From Halalkalibacter oceani (GTDB lineage Bacteria; Bacillota; Bacilli; Bacillales; Bacillaceae_D), in assembly GCF_023715705.1 (NCBI RefSeq), contig NZ_JAMBOS010000002.1:124001-188000 (forward strand): a DNA stretch of 64,000 bases. The letters run 5' to 3'. The notes under the pieces were generated by a model, which made no database searches, was not told the origin of the DNA, and saw only the letters and a list, made by a program, of their open reading frames with translations. The translations under genes and the position numbers were made by a program. Positions 36,265-44,620 of the stretch are shown piece after piece (position 1 is the stretch's first letter; each line of letters starts with the position of its first letter).

Positions 36265-36864
36265 TTGTTTATCGGCTTAACAGGTGGAATTGCCAGCGGG
36301 AAATCAACGGTCAGCGCAATGCTACGTTCGTATTCGATTCCGGTCATTGATGCCGACCAGGCGGCGCGCGATGTTGTCGAGCCCGGCACTGACACACTGG
36401 CGCGGATTGTCGATCATTTCGGTCCAGGTGTGTTGAATGAGGATGGGACACTGGCGCGAAAAACGCTCGGAGCGATTATTTTTCAGGATGAGGCTGAACG
36501 GAAAGCGCTCAACGCGATCATTCATCCAGCTGTCAGACAGAGAATGGCGGAGTGGAAGGACGATTATCTCGCACAGGGAGAGACGACGATTGTCTATGAT
36601 ATTCCACTTCTGTTTGAAAGTGAGCTGTTTTATTTAGTGGATAAAGTGTTGCTCGTTTATGTTGATCAACAGACGCAGCTTTCCCGGCTGATGGCGCGTG
36701 ATCAGGCAGGGGAAGCGGACGCACGCAAACGCATCGCGTCGCAAATGTCGTTGGAGGAAAAGCGCAAGCGGGCCGATGCGGTGATTGACAATTCAGGCAC
36801 AAAAGGGGAGACCGAGGCGCAGCTGAAAGAAATTTTGCAGCAATGGGGAGTCAGCATGCGCTGA
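36265..36864 (+). CDS. coaE: dephospho-CoA kinase
   Basis: Last step of coenzyme A synthesis: phosphorylates dephospho-CoA. The 199-residue protein starts with FIGLTGGIASGKSTVS containing the P-loop, then the IDADQAAR segment and the LFESELFYLVDKVLLVY strand, and the RxxxQ-like KRIASQMS lid. Start is TTG, 7 nt from AAGGAGG (36251-36257), which overlaps the ytaF stop. Closed by a terminator. Confidence 0.95.
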   Translation: MFIGLTGGIASGKSTVSAMLRSYSIPVIDADQAARDVVEPGTDTLARIVDHFGPGVLNEDGTLARKTLGAIIFQDEAERKALNAIIHPAVRQRMAEWKDDYLAQGETTIVYDIPLLFESELFYLVDKVLLVYVDQQTQLSRLMARDQAGEADARKRIASQMSLEEKRKRADAVIDNSGTKGETEAQLKEILQQWGVSMR

Positions 36865-36883
36865 CAGCTTCGCTCACGGAACG

Positions 36884-36928
36884 GGAGACAGCAAAAGGCG
36901 ATCCACCTTTTGTTTGTCTCTTTTTTTA
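36884..36928 (+). terminator. polA-mutM-ytaF-coaE terminator
   Basis: GGAGACA-CAAAAGG pairs with CCTTTTG-TGTCTC, followed by TTTTTTT. Confidence 0.88.
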
Positions 36929-36993
36929 AAAGGTAAGAAAGGATAAAATTTCCGGGTTGATATTAGGAAGGGCGGCGACTCCGCACGCCGCTT

Positions 36994-37407
36994 TTAAAAA
37001 AAGCCGCTCTGCGTTTTTTTATCCGCTTGAAACAAATCAAACTGATTGCCGTACAAGTCCTCAAAGCCGACTCCCTTTCCCCCGGGAACGGCAGTGGGCT
37101 CTCCGTGAAAGCTGACACCACGTTCTTTCATTTCCCTGTACGCTCTTTCGATATCGTCTGTTTCAAACATAATCAGAACCTGATCTGCGCTCTGTTTGCC
37201 GATCAAAGCTGTTTGCTCCGGTGTGGTCGCTTTTACGAGTTCGAATAAGGTTTCATTATCCCTTCTTGGAGCAACCGCCAAATAGCGAGCACCTGAACCA
37301 AATTCCATATCCATACAAACAGCAAAACCAAGTTGTTCTGTGTAAAATTGTTTGGCCGCCTCCTGATCCTTCACAAGGATTGTTAGTTGAGCAGCTTTAC
37401 TAATCAT
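36994..37407 (-). CDS. VOC family (glyoxalase/bleomycin resistance fold) protein
   Basis: A 137-residue single-domain vicinal oxygen chelate protein: two beta-alpha-beta-beta-beta repeats, with QLTILVKDQEAAKQFYTEQLGF at the start and the typical C-terminal GFEDLYGNQFDLF. The family includes glyoxalases, dioxygenases and antibiotic-binding proteins; the substrate cannot be inferred. The ATG at 37407 (minus strand) has AAAGGG about ten nt upstream; ten extra in-frame codons upstream lack such a site. It converges with coaE and diverges from gapB, and it has no equivalent that I recall at this place in B. subtilis. Confidence 0.85.
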   Translation of the reverse strand: MISKAAQLTILVKDQEAAKQFYTEQLGFAVCMDMEFGSGARYLAVAPRRDNETLFELVKATTPEQTALIGKQSADQVLIMFETDDIERAYREMKERGVSFHGEPTAVPGGKGVGFEDLYGNQFDLFQADKKTQSGFF

Positions 37408-37596
37408 AGCCTTAGCCCTTTCTTTCCTTCGTAACATCGCGATTTAATTATACATCCTTATGAAGAGATCGGATTCTTATCGATTGCGACGTTCTACATT
37501 CCCTTCCCTTTTTTCCCTTAAGGTAGTTTATCCGTGGCATTCGTCCAAAAATGCAACAAATTTCACTTTTGGGCAGAAAATAATCGTACTTAATCA

Positions 37597-37612
37597 TATA
37601 ATGTGATATACT
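37597..37612 (+). promoter_or_regulatory. gapB promoter region with probable CcpN operator
   Basis: TATAAT (37597-37602) and TATACT (37607-37612) are candidate -10 boxes; -35 matches are poor. TGTGATATACT (37602-37612) fits the CcpN consensus TRTGHYATAYW at all 11 positions. CcpN represses gapB and pckA during glycolytic growth in B. subtilis, so the same switch is likely here. Confidence 0.6.
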
Positions 37613-37667
37613 ATTTTTGAAAATAGAGGATATAAAGTATAGCTTATTTCTGAGAGGAGTCGTTCTA

Positions 37668-38702
37668 ATGAAGGCAAAAGCAGCCATAAATGGATTTGGG
37701 CGGATTGGGCGAATGGTATTTCGAAAGGCAATGCAGGAGAAAAAAGTTGATATCGTAGCGATTAATGCGAGCTACCCTGCAGAAACGCTGGCTCATCTCA
37801 TTAAGTATGACAGCATACATGGAACCTTTCCTTTAAAGGTTGAGGCTAAAGAGCAATCGCTTATTATAGATGGAAAAGAAGTGAAACTGCTTCAATCAAG
37901 AGACCCGCGTGAGCTGCCGTGGAAGGAGCTTGGCGTCGATATTGTCATTGAAGCAACGGGGAAATTCAAAACGCGGGAAACAGCGGGCTATCATCTTGAG
38001 GCCGGCGCAAAAAAGGTGATCATCACTGCTCCGGCGAAGGAAGAAGACCAGACAATCGTGATCGGCGTTAACGAGCAGTCTTATGATAGCGACAAGCACC
38101 ACATTCTTTCGAATGCCTCCTGTACAACGAATTGTCTGGCTCCTGTCGCCAAGGTGCTTGATGAGGCGTTTTCGATCGAAAGCGGACTGATGACTACGGT
38201 TCATTCATACACAAATGATCAAAAGAACATTGACAATCCGCATAAGGATTTAAGACGTGCCCGGGCCTGCGGACAGTCGATTATTCCGACGTCGACGGGA
38301 GCGGCCAAGGCGATTTCGAAGGTGCTGCCACAGCTCGAAGGAAAGCTGAATGGGATGGCGCTTCGCGTTCCGACACCAAATGTTTCACTTGTCGACCTCG
38401 TCGTGACCGTCGGGCAGGATGTAACCGTTGAGGAAGTCAACACGGCATTGCAGCAGGCGGCGGCCGGTTCTCTGAACGGAATTCTTGGATTTACAGATGA
38501 ACCGCTTGTTTCGATTGACTTTAACGGGGAAGAACAGTCATCGGTTATTGATGGCTTGTCGACTATGGTCATGAATAAGCGGCAAGTGAAAGTGCTGGCC
38601 TGGTATGACAATGAATGGGGTTATTCCTGCCGCGTTGTCGATCTGCTTCATCTCGTCGCCGGGAAGCTGTTAGTAAAGGAAGAGGTTCATTCTGCTTCAT
38701 AA
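37668..38702 (+). CDS. gapB: gluconeogenic glyceraldehyde-3-phosphate dehydrogenase GapB
   Basis: Works toward glyceraldehyde 3-phosphate in gluconeogenesis, usually NADP-preferring. The 344 residues include the INGFGRIGR dinucleotide loop, catalytic Cys152 in SNASCTTNCLAPV and WYDNEWGYS. The residue after the second beta strand is not the aspartate of the glycolytic NAD enzyme (AINASYPAE instead), which supports the GapB type. ATG at 37668 lies 8 nt from GAGAGGAG. speH follows after a 500 nt gap with its own promoter; in B. subtilis gapB and speD are adjacent too. Confidence 0.94.
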   Translation: MKAKAAINGFGRIGRMVFRKAMQEKKVDIVAINASYPAETLAHLIKYDSIHGTFPLKVEAKEQSLIIDGKEVKLLQSRDPRELPWKELGVDIVIEATGKFKTRETAGYHLEAGAKKVIITAPAKEEDQTIVIGVNEQSYDSDKHHILSNASCTTNCLAPVAKVLDEAFSIESGLMTTVHSYTNDQKNIDNPHKDLRRARACGQSIIPTSTGAAKAISKVLPQLEGKLNGMALRVPTPNVSLVDLVVTVGQDVTVEEVNTALQQAAAGSLNGILGFTDEPLVSIDFNGEEQSSVIDGLSTMVMNKRQVKVLAWYDNEWGYSCRVVDLLHLVAGKLLVKEEVHSAS

Positions 38703-38913
38703 AAGCGGCTACAAGCGATGTTCAGAGACGGACGTAGGCGGTTGTTCACTACGGAAGAGCAATGCATAGTGTTCAGCGCCTGGAGACATCCTAATTTTAG
38801 GGCTGGGACAGAAGCTGAGTTCAGATGAAACAGGTGACAGCGGCTCCGTTGTGCGGAAAGTCGTTCCATCGGTACGGATTTGAGACATCAGTATGGTATT
38901 CGCTTACTGCTTT

Positions 38914-38965
38914 AGCCCGGGGCAAAAGGGAAAATCAACCTTTTGCCCCGGGCTCCTTCCTTTTT
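38914..38965 (+). terminator. gapB terminator
   Basis: AGCCCGGGGCAAAAGG (38914-38929) and CCTTTTGCCCCGGGCT (38939-38954) form a perfect 16 bp stem, followed by CCTTCCTTTTT. Confidence 0.9.
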
Positions 38966-39029
38966 GCTGTTGGAATGGGAGGAGGATCCTTGCTTGGCAA
39001 AAGTCTTCAAAAAAATTTAATTCTAACTG

Positions 39030-39058
39030 TTGCAATCAAATTACAAACGAAGTATACT
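39030..39058 (+). promoter_or_regulatory. sigma-A promoter of speH
   Basis: TTGCAA (39030-39035), 17 nt spacer, TATACT (39053-39058). The resulting leader of about 140 nt is long for such a short gene and may carry regulation. Confidence 0.72.
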
Positions 39059-39208
39059 GATTTTCGTGAACTTCAATTACAGTTAATTAGGGATGATTCA
39101 TTTGCAGAAAGGGTTAGGACCTCTCTGGACTAACTTTCCCCCGTGTAAATAGACGTTCCTACATGTTTGAGAAGGCATGACATTTCTTTGTAAAGGGGGA
39201 TTCAACTT

Positions 39209-39592
39209 ATGGACACTATGGGTCGTCACGTCATTGCTGAGCTTTGGGGTTGTAACGTGGAGAAGTTGAATAATATGGGTTATATTGAACAGGTTTTTGT
39301 GGATGCTGCATTAAAGTCAGGAGCGGAAGTCCGGGAGGTTGCTTTCCATAAGTTTGCACCACATGGTGTGAGCGGGGTAGTGATTATCTCTGAATCTCAC
39401 TTGACAATTCACAGCTTTCCAGAACATGGCTATGCGAGCATTGATGTTTATACGTGTGGGGATCGCATCGATCCTAACGTGGCATCTAACTATATTGCAG
39501 AGGCCCTTGGAGCTACCACAACAGAAGTGATTGAGGTACCTAGAGGAATGGGCCCGGTCAAAATTGAAAAATCAAAAGTACAAGCACTATAA
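39209..39592 (+). CDS. speH: S-adenosylmethionine decarboxylase proenzyme
   Basis: Makes decarboxylated SAM, the aminopropyl donor for spermidine. The 127-residue proenzyme cleaves itself before Ser63 in the motif [16 protein letters not shown], turning that serine into the pyruvoyl cofactor; His68 and Cys83 (YTCGDR) are the other expected catalytic residues. AAAGGGGG precedes the ATG. The sequence is very close to B. subtilis SpeD/SpeH, also next to gapB. A terminator follows. Confidence 0.96.
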   Translation: MDTMGRHVIAELWGCNVEKLNNMGYIEQVFVDAALKSGAEVREVAFHKFAPHGVSGVVIISESHLTIHSFPEHGYASIDVYTCGDRIDPNVASNYIAEALGATTTEVIEVPRGMGPVKIEKSKVQAL

Positions 39593-39595
39593 GAA

Positions 39596-39636
39596 GAGGG
39601 GTGTCCTAGAAGCGGTAGCTTTTGGGGCGCCCCTTT
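39596..39636 (+). terminator. speH terminator
   Basis: GGGGTGTCC-AAGC pairs with GCTT-GGGGCGCCCC, ending in CTTT. Part of the recurring hairpin family; the T run is short. Confidence 0.65.
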
Positions 39637-39721
39637 AAGCAATTCCGTCGTCTTTTCACGCGCTGCCAGGCTTGGTATGGTATGATAAGGATATCAAGCC
39701 AACAAGGACGGGGGAGGAAAA

Positions 39722-40120
39722 ATGGCACTGAAGGACACATTCGGGCAGCTCTTTAGCAAACGGACGGAGACGGGCGAACAGCACGCGCTGAACGAGCTGA
39801 AGACCCGTTATTATAAAACGACGAAGGACAAGGCTCTCGAGGCAGCTGGGAAGGTCATAGAGAATCAGCAGTGGACGGTGAAAAGAGTCGAGGCGGAGCG
39901 CGGTGAAATTGTTGCGACAAGCGTAAACGGGAAAAATCTTTTTATCGTAACGGTCATTACCGTTAAACCATTCCGGACAGCGGTCGATGTGTCCTGTTCG
40001 ATTGACACGGTGCTGCCATCCGATTTTGGACAAAGCCGGAAAGCGATTTTGGCTTTTTACAAAGCGTTAGACCAAAATTTGCCGTACATAGGATCGGGTT
40101 TAGGGGACGAATTATCATAA
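39722..40120 (+). CDS. conserved hypothetical cytoplasmic protein
   Basis: A 132-residue protein without signal peptide or membrane helix. It begins MALKDTFGQLFSKR, has a lysine-rich helix (TRYYKTTKDKALEAAGKVIE) and then two beta-rich stretches (KNLFIVTVITVKPFRTAVDVS). A strong GGGGGAGG ribosome binding site supports translation. TATGAT (39681-39686) preceded by TGG is a possible extended -10 promoter. I do not recognise a family with known function. It is independent of speH, whose terminator lies upstream, and nrdR has its own promoter downstream. Confidence 0.7.
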   Translation: MALKDTFGQLFSKRTETGEQHALNELKTRYYKTTKDKALEAAGKVIENQQWTVKRVEAERGEIVATSVNGKNLFIVTVITVKPFRTAVDVSCSIDTVLPSDFGQSRKAILAFYKALDQNLPYIGSGLGDELS

Positions 40121-40126
40121 CGATGC

Positions 40127-40155
40127 TTGTCAGCGATTCCTTTTTTCTATATGAT
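40127..40155 (+). promoter_or_regulatory. sigma-A promoter of nrdR
   Basis: TTGTCA (40127-40132), 17 nt spacer, TATGAT (40150-40155), about 50 nt before nrdR. Confidence 0.7.
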
Positions 40156-40203
40156 GAAAGATAATAATGTTAAAGTACGACTGGGGAAAGTGGAGATGAT
40201 TCA

Positions 40204-40662
40204 ATGCGTTGTCCTGCCTGCCACCATAATGGAACTCGGGTTCTTGATTCAAGACCAAGTCATGAAGGGCGCTCGATTCGCCGCCGCCGGGAATGCGAAG
40301 CCTGTAACCACCGCTTTACGACTTTTGAGATGGTCGAAGAGGTTCCTCTTATCGTTGTCAAAAAAGACGGAACGCGCCAGGAGTTCAGCCGGGATAAAAT
40401 CATTCGCGGTCTGATTCGAGCCTGTGAAAAGAGACCGGTCTCGCTCGAAACACTTGAACAGATTGTAGGCAGTGTTGAACGGGAGCTGCGAGGCAGAGGA
40501 AAAAACGAAGTACACAGTCATGATGTCGGAGAGCTGGTGATGGAGCGTCTTGCCGATGTCGACGATGTCGCCTATGTACGTTTTGCGTCGGTGTACCGTC
40601 AATTTAAAGATATTAATGTGTTTATTAAAGAGCTGACCGATTTGATGAATAAGAACGAGTAA
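40204..40662 (+). CDS. nrdR: transcriptional repressor NrdR
   Basis: Represses ribonucleotide reductase genes according to ATP/dATP levels. The 152-residue protein has a zinc ribbon (Cys3, Cys6, Cys31, Cys34) that binds NrdR boxes, then an ATP-cone (about 49-139, starting [16 protein letters not shown]). GGAGATG lies before the ATG. dnaB follows 110 nt downstream and dnaI after it, the usual nrdR-dnaB-dnaI order of Bacillus, which groups nucleotide supply control with replication initiation. Confidence 0.96.
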   Translation: MRCPACHHNGTRVLDSRPSHEGRSIRRRRECEACNHRFTTFEMVEEVPLIVVKKDGTRQEFSRDKIIRGLIRACEKRPVSLETLEQIVGSVERELRGRGKNEVHSHDVGELVMERLADVDDVAYVRFASVYRQFKDINVFIKELTDLMNKNE

Positions 40663-40773
40663 CGATGGAGCTTAAAGCGAACTAGCGCTGCAAGCTCTTT
40701 TTACGCTGTTTTGGCCTGCTGTACATACCAATCAGAGAGCACGACAGACATCATGAAAAGGAGGGGACCTTTG

Positions 40774-42225
40774 GTGACATGGCATTGGAAAGAGTTACTA
40801 CCTGTTGATCGGTTTACCGTGCGGACGAGCTATTACCTGGCAGAACAGGATCGGTTGACACTTACTTTACTGTATCAGCCTTTAATCGGAGCAAGTGCCC
40901 ATAGTCTCTATCTGACGCTTCTTTCCCAGCTTGAACGCGATCAATATTGGAGCGGGGAACTCACTCACCGCCAGTTGATGCTCTTACTTGGTGAATCGCT
41001 CGAGGTGATTTATGAGGAGCGGAAGAAGCTGGAGGCGATCGGCTTACTGAAAACCTTCAAGCGCAAGGATGAGGAAGGGTCAACGTATTTATATGAATTG
41101 CAGCCGCCGATGACACCAAGGCAGTTTTTTGAAAATGATGTTCTGAGCGTTTATTTGTTTAATCGCCTCGGTAAGACCTATTACCGTCAGCTGCGCGAAC
41201 GATTTATGCTTGATGAAGTCGCACGTGAGGAATATACAGAGCTGACATACGCCTTTGATGAAGTATACGCATCGCTCCACCATTCTGAAATGGTCTCGAA
41301 CCTGAAGTCGGAAACGGGGAAGGTGCTGCATGTTGATGAGCGAAAAGCGCTCATAAGCAGGCAGGATGAACAGGATGTCACCTTTGCTTCGAATCAATTC
41401 GACTTTGAGCTGTTTGAAAAAAGCTTATCGAAGTCGATTGTCCCGGACTCGGCGTTGACGGAAGAGATCAAGTCGGCGATTATCAGGCTCGCCTTTGTCT
41501 ATAAAATCGAGCCGCTGGAGATGAGCAGTATCGTTCAACAGACCTTCATCCATGAGGAGGAGGTCAGCAGCGAGCAGCTGCGTAAAAAGGTGCAGGAATG
41601 GTACAAAATTGAACAGGGAACAGAGCCGCCTGCTCTCGGCTTACGGACTCATCCTTTAAAGGAACGGAGCATAACTGCCCGCGAGCCGGCGACAGAGGAG
41701 GAGCGGATCATCCATTTTTATGAAACGACGCCACCACTTACCTTGCTGGAAATCCGCTCTGATGGAGCCAAAGTCGCGGCGGCGGATGTTAAAATAATAG
41801 AATCACTGATGCTTGATCATAAGCTGTTGCCTGGTGTGATCAACGTGCTGCTCGATTTTATTCTTTGGAGTCAGGATATGAAGCTCAGCAAGGCGTTGGT
41901 TGATAAAATCGCCAGTCACTGGGCGAGAAAGAAAGTGCGAACGGTGAAGGAAGCGATGCAGCTTGCTCTGCTTGAGCAGAATAAGTCAAATCAAAACAGC
42001 CGGCGGTCCGGTTCTTATCCGAAAGCCTCAACGAAGGGCAAAGCGAATCCGCGGCGGGACAAGCTGCCGAAATGGCTGCTTGCCGAAAAGCAGAAAGAGC
42101 AGGATACTAAAGCGGCGGCCTCTCCTCCTTCCGGGCGAAACGAACTTCCGGTTTCGGGGGATAAGAGCTTTGAAGAGATGCTGGAAGAGCTGAAGAAAAG
42201 TAAGGCCGGGAAGGGAGAGAGCTAA
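40774..42225 (+). CDS. dnaB: replication initiation and membrane attachment protein DnaB
   Basis: The Gram-positive DnaB (not the helicase) that acts with DnaD and DnaI to load the replicative helicase at oriC and restart sites. The 483-residue protein has the N-terminal winged helix region (LLYQPLIGASAHSLYLTL), a middle linker and the DDBH2 domain (about 310-400), ending in a basic Ser/Lys-rich tail. AAAGGAGGGG (40757-40766) serves a GTG at 40774; a TTG one codon earlier is also possible. The ATG at 40711 is far from any such site. dnaI starts at the next base. Confidence 0.93.
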   Translation: MTWHWKELLPVDRFTVRTSYYLAEQDRLTLTLLYQPLIGASAHSLYLTLLSQLERDQYWSGELTHRQLMLLLGESLEVIYEERKKLEAIGLLKTFKRKDEEGSTYLYELQPPMTPRQFFENDVLSVYLFNRLGKTYYRQLRERFMLDEVAREEYTELTYAFDEVYASLHHSEMVSNLKSETGKVLHVDERKALISRQDEQDVTFASNQFDFELFEKSLSKSIVPDSALTEEIKSAIIRLAFVYKIEPLEMSSIVQQTFIHEEEVSSEQLRKKVQEWYKIEQGTEPPALGLRTHPLKERSITAREPATEEERIIHFYETTPPLTLLEIRSDGAKVAAADVKIIESLMLDHKLLPGVINVLLDFILWSQDMKLSKALVDKIASHWARKKVRTVKEAMQLALLEQNKSNQNSRRSGSYPKASTKGKANPRRDKLPKWLLAEKQKEQDTKAAASPPSGRNELPVSGDKSFEEMLEELKKSKAGKGES

Positions 42226-43155
42226 GTGAAATCGATTCAATCATCGTTAACCGACTGGATGCAAAGCAGCAGCCTGAGAGAGCGGCTTGATCAGGCGATG
42301 CAGGAATTGTTGACGGACCCTCTCGTGCAGTCTGCTTTACAACGCAATCCGGACATTACTCAGGAAAGTATTGAGCAGGGTCTTGTTAAGTTATATGAAT
42401 TTCGCAAGGAAAGCTATCATTGCGAAACATGTCCGGGGCTCGCGAATTGTCCGAACATGATGAAAGGCTACCGGCCGGAGCTGATCAGCCAGAAAGGGGC
42501 GCTCGACCTCCATTACCATCCGTGTCATTTAAAGCGTGAAGAGGATGAAAAGAAGCAGCAGCAGCAGCTAATGCGCTCTCTCTATGTGCCGAAAGAGATT
42601 CTCGAAGCGAGCTTCGATACGCTTGACCGCGACCAGGACAGGGCGGAAGCCTGTCGCAAGGCACTTGCGTTTGCGCTGCATGCGAACCCGGGCGAGAACG
42701 GAGAAGGACTGTACCTTTATGGGAAATTCGGCGTCGGCAAAACACATATTATGGGCGCGGTGATGAATGCGTTAAAAGGCAGACGGATCAGCTCGATGAT
42801 TGTCTACACGCCTGATTTTTTCCGGGAAATGAAGCAGGCAATCGGCGACGGCAGCTTTCAGCAGAAGCTGGATATGGTCAAAAATGTCCAGGTGCTCATA
42901 CTGGATGATATCGGCGCCGAGACGATTTCCGGCTGGATTCGAGACGATGTACTTGGTGCGATTTTGCAGCACCGGATGCTGGAAAAGCTGCCGACCTTAT
43001 TTACATCCAATTATGATTATGAGGAGCTGGAGGAGCATCTTGCTTACTCGGACCGCGGTGGGATTGAGGAACTGAAGGCGAAGCGGATTATGGAGCGGAT
43101 CAAGCATTTCACGGCGTTTGTGACGGTAGAAGGGAAAAACCGCCGCTCGCGTTAG
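42226..43155 (+). CDS. dnaI: primosomal protein DnaI (helicase loader)
   Basis: The AAA+ ATPase that loads the replicative helicase. The N-terminal domain (about 1-130) has the zinc-binding Cys66, Cys69 and CH-rich HYHPCH; the AAA+ domain has Walker A GKFGVGKT (166-173) and Walker B VLILDDIGAE, then a late arginine-rich end. The GTG start abuts the dnaB stop codon, with AAGGGAGAG inside dnaB, so the pair is coupled. Length, 309 residues, is typical. Confidence 0.95.
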   Translation: MKSIQSSLTDWMQSSSLRERLDQAMQELLTDPLVQSALQRNPDITQESIEQGLVKLYEFRKESYHCETCPGLANCPNMMKGYRPELISQKGALDLHYHPCHLKREEDEKKQQQQLMRSLYVPKEILEASFDTLDRDQDRAEACRKALAFALHANPGENGEGLYLYGKFGVGKTHIMGAVMNALKGRRISSMIVYTPDFFREMKQAIGDGSFQQKLDMVKNVQVLILDDIGAETISGWIRDDVLGAILQHRMLEKLPTLFTSNYDYEELEEHLAYSDRGGIEELKAKRIMERIKHFTAFVTVEGKNRRSR

Positions 43156-43222
43156 ATAAATCAGCTTTTCTATGATACGATAACAGTATCCTATTTTGAA
43201 AGATTCGGGGGTTACGATATAT

Positions 43223-44332
43223 ATGAGCATTGATGCGATTTTAGAGCGCGCGGTCAATGGTGAGCGGTTGTCGATGGAAGATGCGGTTGCTCTTTATGAG
43301 AGCGATGAAGTGGAGAAGATGGGCGAAGCGGCGAATACGATCATGAAGAAATGGCATCCGGAACCGGTTACGACATTTGTGATTGGCCGAAATGTCAATT
43401 ATACGAACTTTTGTGACACGTATTGCCGTTTTTGCGCGTTTTACCGGGCGCCTGGCAGCAAAGAAGGCTATGTGTTAAAAGATGAAGAGATTTTCAAAAA
43501 GATCGAAGAAACCGTCGCTGTTGGCGGAACAGAAATTTTAATGCAGGGAGGAACGAATCCGGATCTCCCTCTTAGCTATTATACCGATTTGCTGCGCGAG
43601 ATCAAAAAGCGCTTCCCGATATGGATGCATTCCTTTTCTCCGGCTGAAGTGTGGAAAATCGCCGAAGTGTCAGGACTTGGTGTTGAGGACGTCTTACGCG
43701 AGCTGCACGAAGCGGGGCTTGACAGCATGCCTGGCGGCGGGGCGGAAATCCTGACCGAGGAAACAAGACTTCGTGTCAGCCGATTGAAAATCACGTGGGA
43801 GCAATGGATTGAAGCGATGGAAGCTTCGAAGCGCGTCGGGATGTTTGGCTCGGCGACGATGGTCATCGGCTTTGGTGAATCCTATGAGGAGCGCGCTTTG
43901 CATCTCCAACGCATCCGTGATGCTCAAGATCGCTCAAATTGCTTTACCGCCTTTATTTCCTGGCTCTTTCAGCCGGAAAATACAGGAATGTGGAAAACGA
44001 AAAAGCTCAGCTCACGAGACTATTTAAAAAACGTCGCGATCTCGCGGCTGTTTCTCGATAATATCGCCAATTTCCAATCGTCCTGGGTGACGATGGGACC
44101 AGAGGTCGGCAAGCTTTCCTTGCAATACGGCTGCAATGATTTCGGCAGCACGATGATGGAGGAAAATGTCGTCTCGGCAGCGGGTACAACACATAAGGTT
44201 AACACGAACCAAATTCTCAAGCTTATTCGCGAAGCTGGGAAAATACCGGCTCAGCGCAATACAAAGTATGAAATTCTTCACGTGTTTGAAGGTGAGGAGC
44301 AGGCGGAGAAAGACTTTATTATGCAAAATTAA
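43223..44332 (+). CDS. mqnC: cyclic dehypoxanthine futalosine synthase MqnC (radical SAM)
   Basis: A 369-residue radical SAM enzyme of the MqnC/MqnE/CofH group. The cluster-binding CDTYCRFC has Cys64, Cys68 and Cys71; a GGTNPDL loop and the MPGGGAEI and GFGESYEER motifs are as expected. MqnC cyclises dehypoxanthine futalosine in the futalosine route to menaquinone. GGGGGT lies ten nt before the ATG at 43223. It replaces the small gene found between dnaI and ytxC in B. subtilis and is followed by its own terminator; no other mqn gene is in the window. MqnE is the main alternative, but the length and overall pattern favour MqnC. Confidence 0.88.
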   Translation: MSIDAILERAVNGERLSMEDAVALYESDEVEKMGEAANTIMKKWHPEPVTTFVIGRNVNYTNFCDTYCRFCAFYRAPGSKEGYVLKDEEIFKKIEETVAVGGTEILMQGGTNPDLPLSYYTDLLREIKKRFPIWMHSFSPAEVWKIAEVSGLGVEDVLRELHEAGLDSMPGGGAEILTEETRLRVSRLKITWEQWIEAMEASKRVGMFGSATMVIGFGESYEERALHLQRIRDAQDRSNCFTAFISWLFQPENTGMWKTKKLSSRDYLKNVAISRLFLDNIANFQSSWVTMGPEVGKLSLQYGCNDFGSTMMEENVVSAAGTTHKVNTNQILKLIREAGKIPAQRNTKYEILHVFEGEEQAEKDFIMQN

Positions 44333-44344
44333 AAAACGAAAATC

Positions 44345-44385
44345 AGCTGTTTCCAGAGGGAAAGCCTTTGGGACAGCTTTTTTTT
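44345..44385 (+). terminator. mqnC terminator
   Basis: AGCTGTTTCCAGAGG (44345-44359) pairs with CCTTTGGGACAGCT (44365-44378), followed by seven T. Confidence 0.85.
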
Positions 44386-44470
44386 AGGAGTAAGAAAGTA
44401 AAAAAATTTCAAGATTCTTCATTCTTAAACGATGGTAACGGCTCCACACGCCGCTGCTAGCAAGGAAGCT

Positions 44471-44502
44471 ACGCGTTTTTCTTACTGAAAGACGCGTTTT
44501 TC
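44471..44502 (+). repeat. short direct repeat in the mqnC-ytxC gap
   Basis: ACGCGTTTTTC occurs at 44471-44481 and again at 44492-44502. The rest of the gap (44386-44620) shows no gene and no clear promoter. Confidence 0.4.
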
Positions 44503-44620
44503 GCATATTCCCCATCATCTTTTTTGGAAAGCGGTCATAGGATGGAGTAGAGCCTGTCTGAATACGGATAAGGAAAAAGGAAGCAGAAGAAGTTCGTTAG
44601 ACGGTAAGGGGGAATAAGCG

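Larger units (their letters stand above)
38703..39208. other. 506 nt gap between gapB and speH
   Basis: The first 210 nt show no supported gene. A strong terminator lies at 38914-38965, a sigma-A promoter at 39030-39058, and the rest is a speH leader of about 140 nt. The open frame at 38825-39133 crosses the terminator stem and is not credible. Confidence 0.7.

Noticed and set aside
38825-39133. 100-codon open frame between gapB and speH
   Set aside because: It runs through a perfect 16 bp terminator and through the speH promoter, has no ribosome binding site, and its product resembles nothing.
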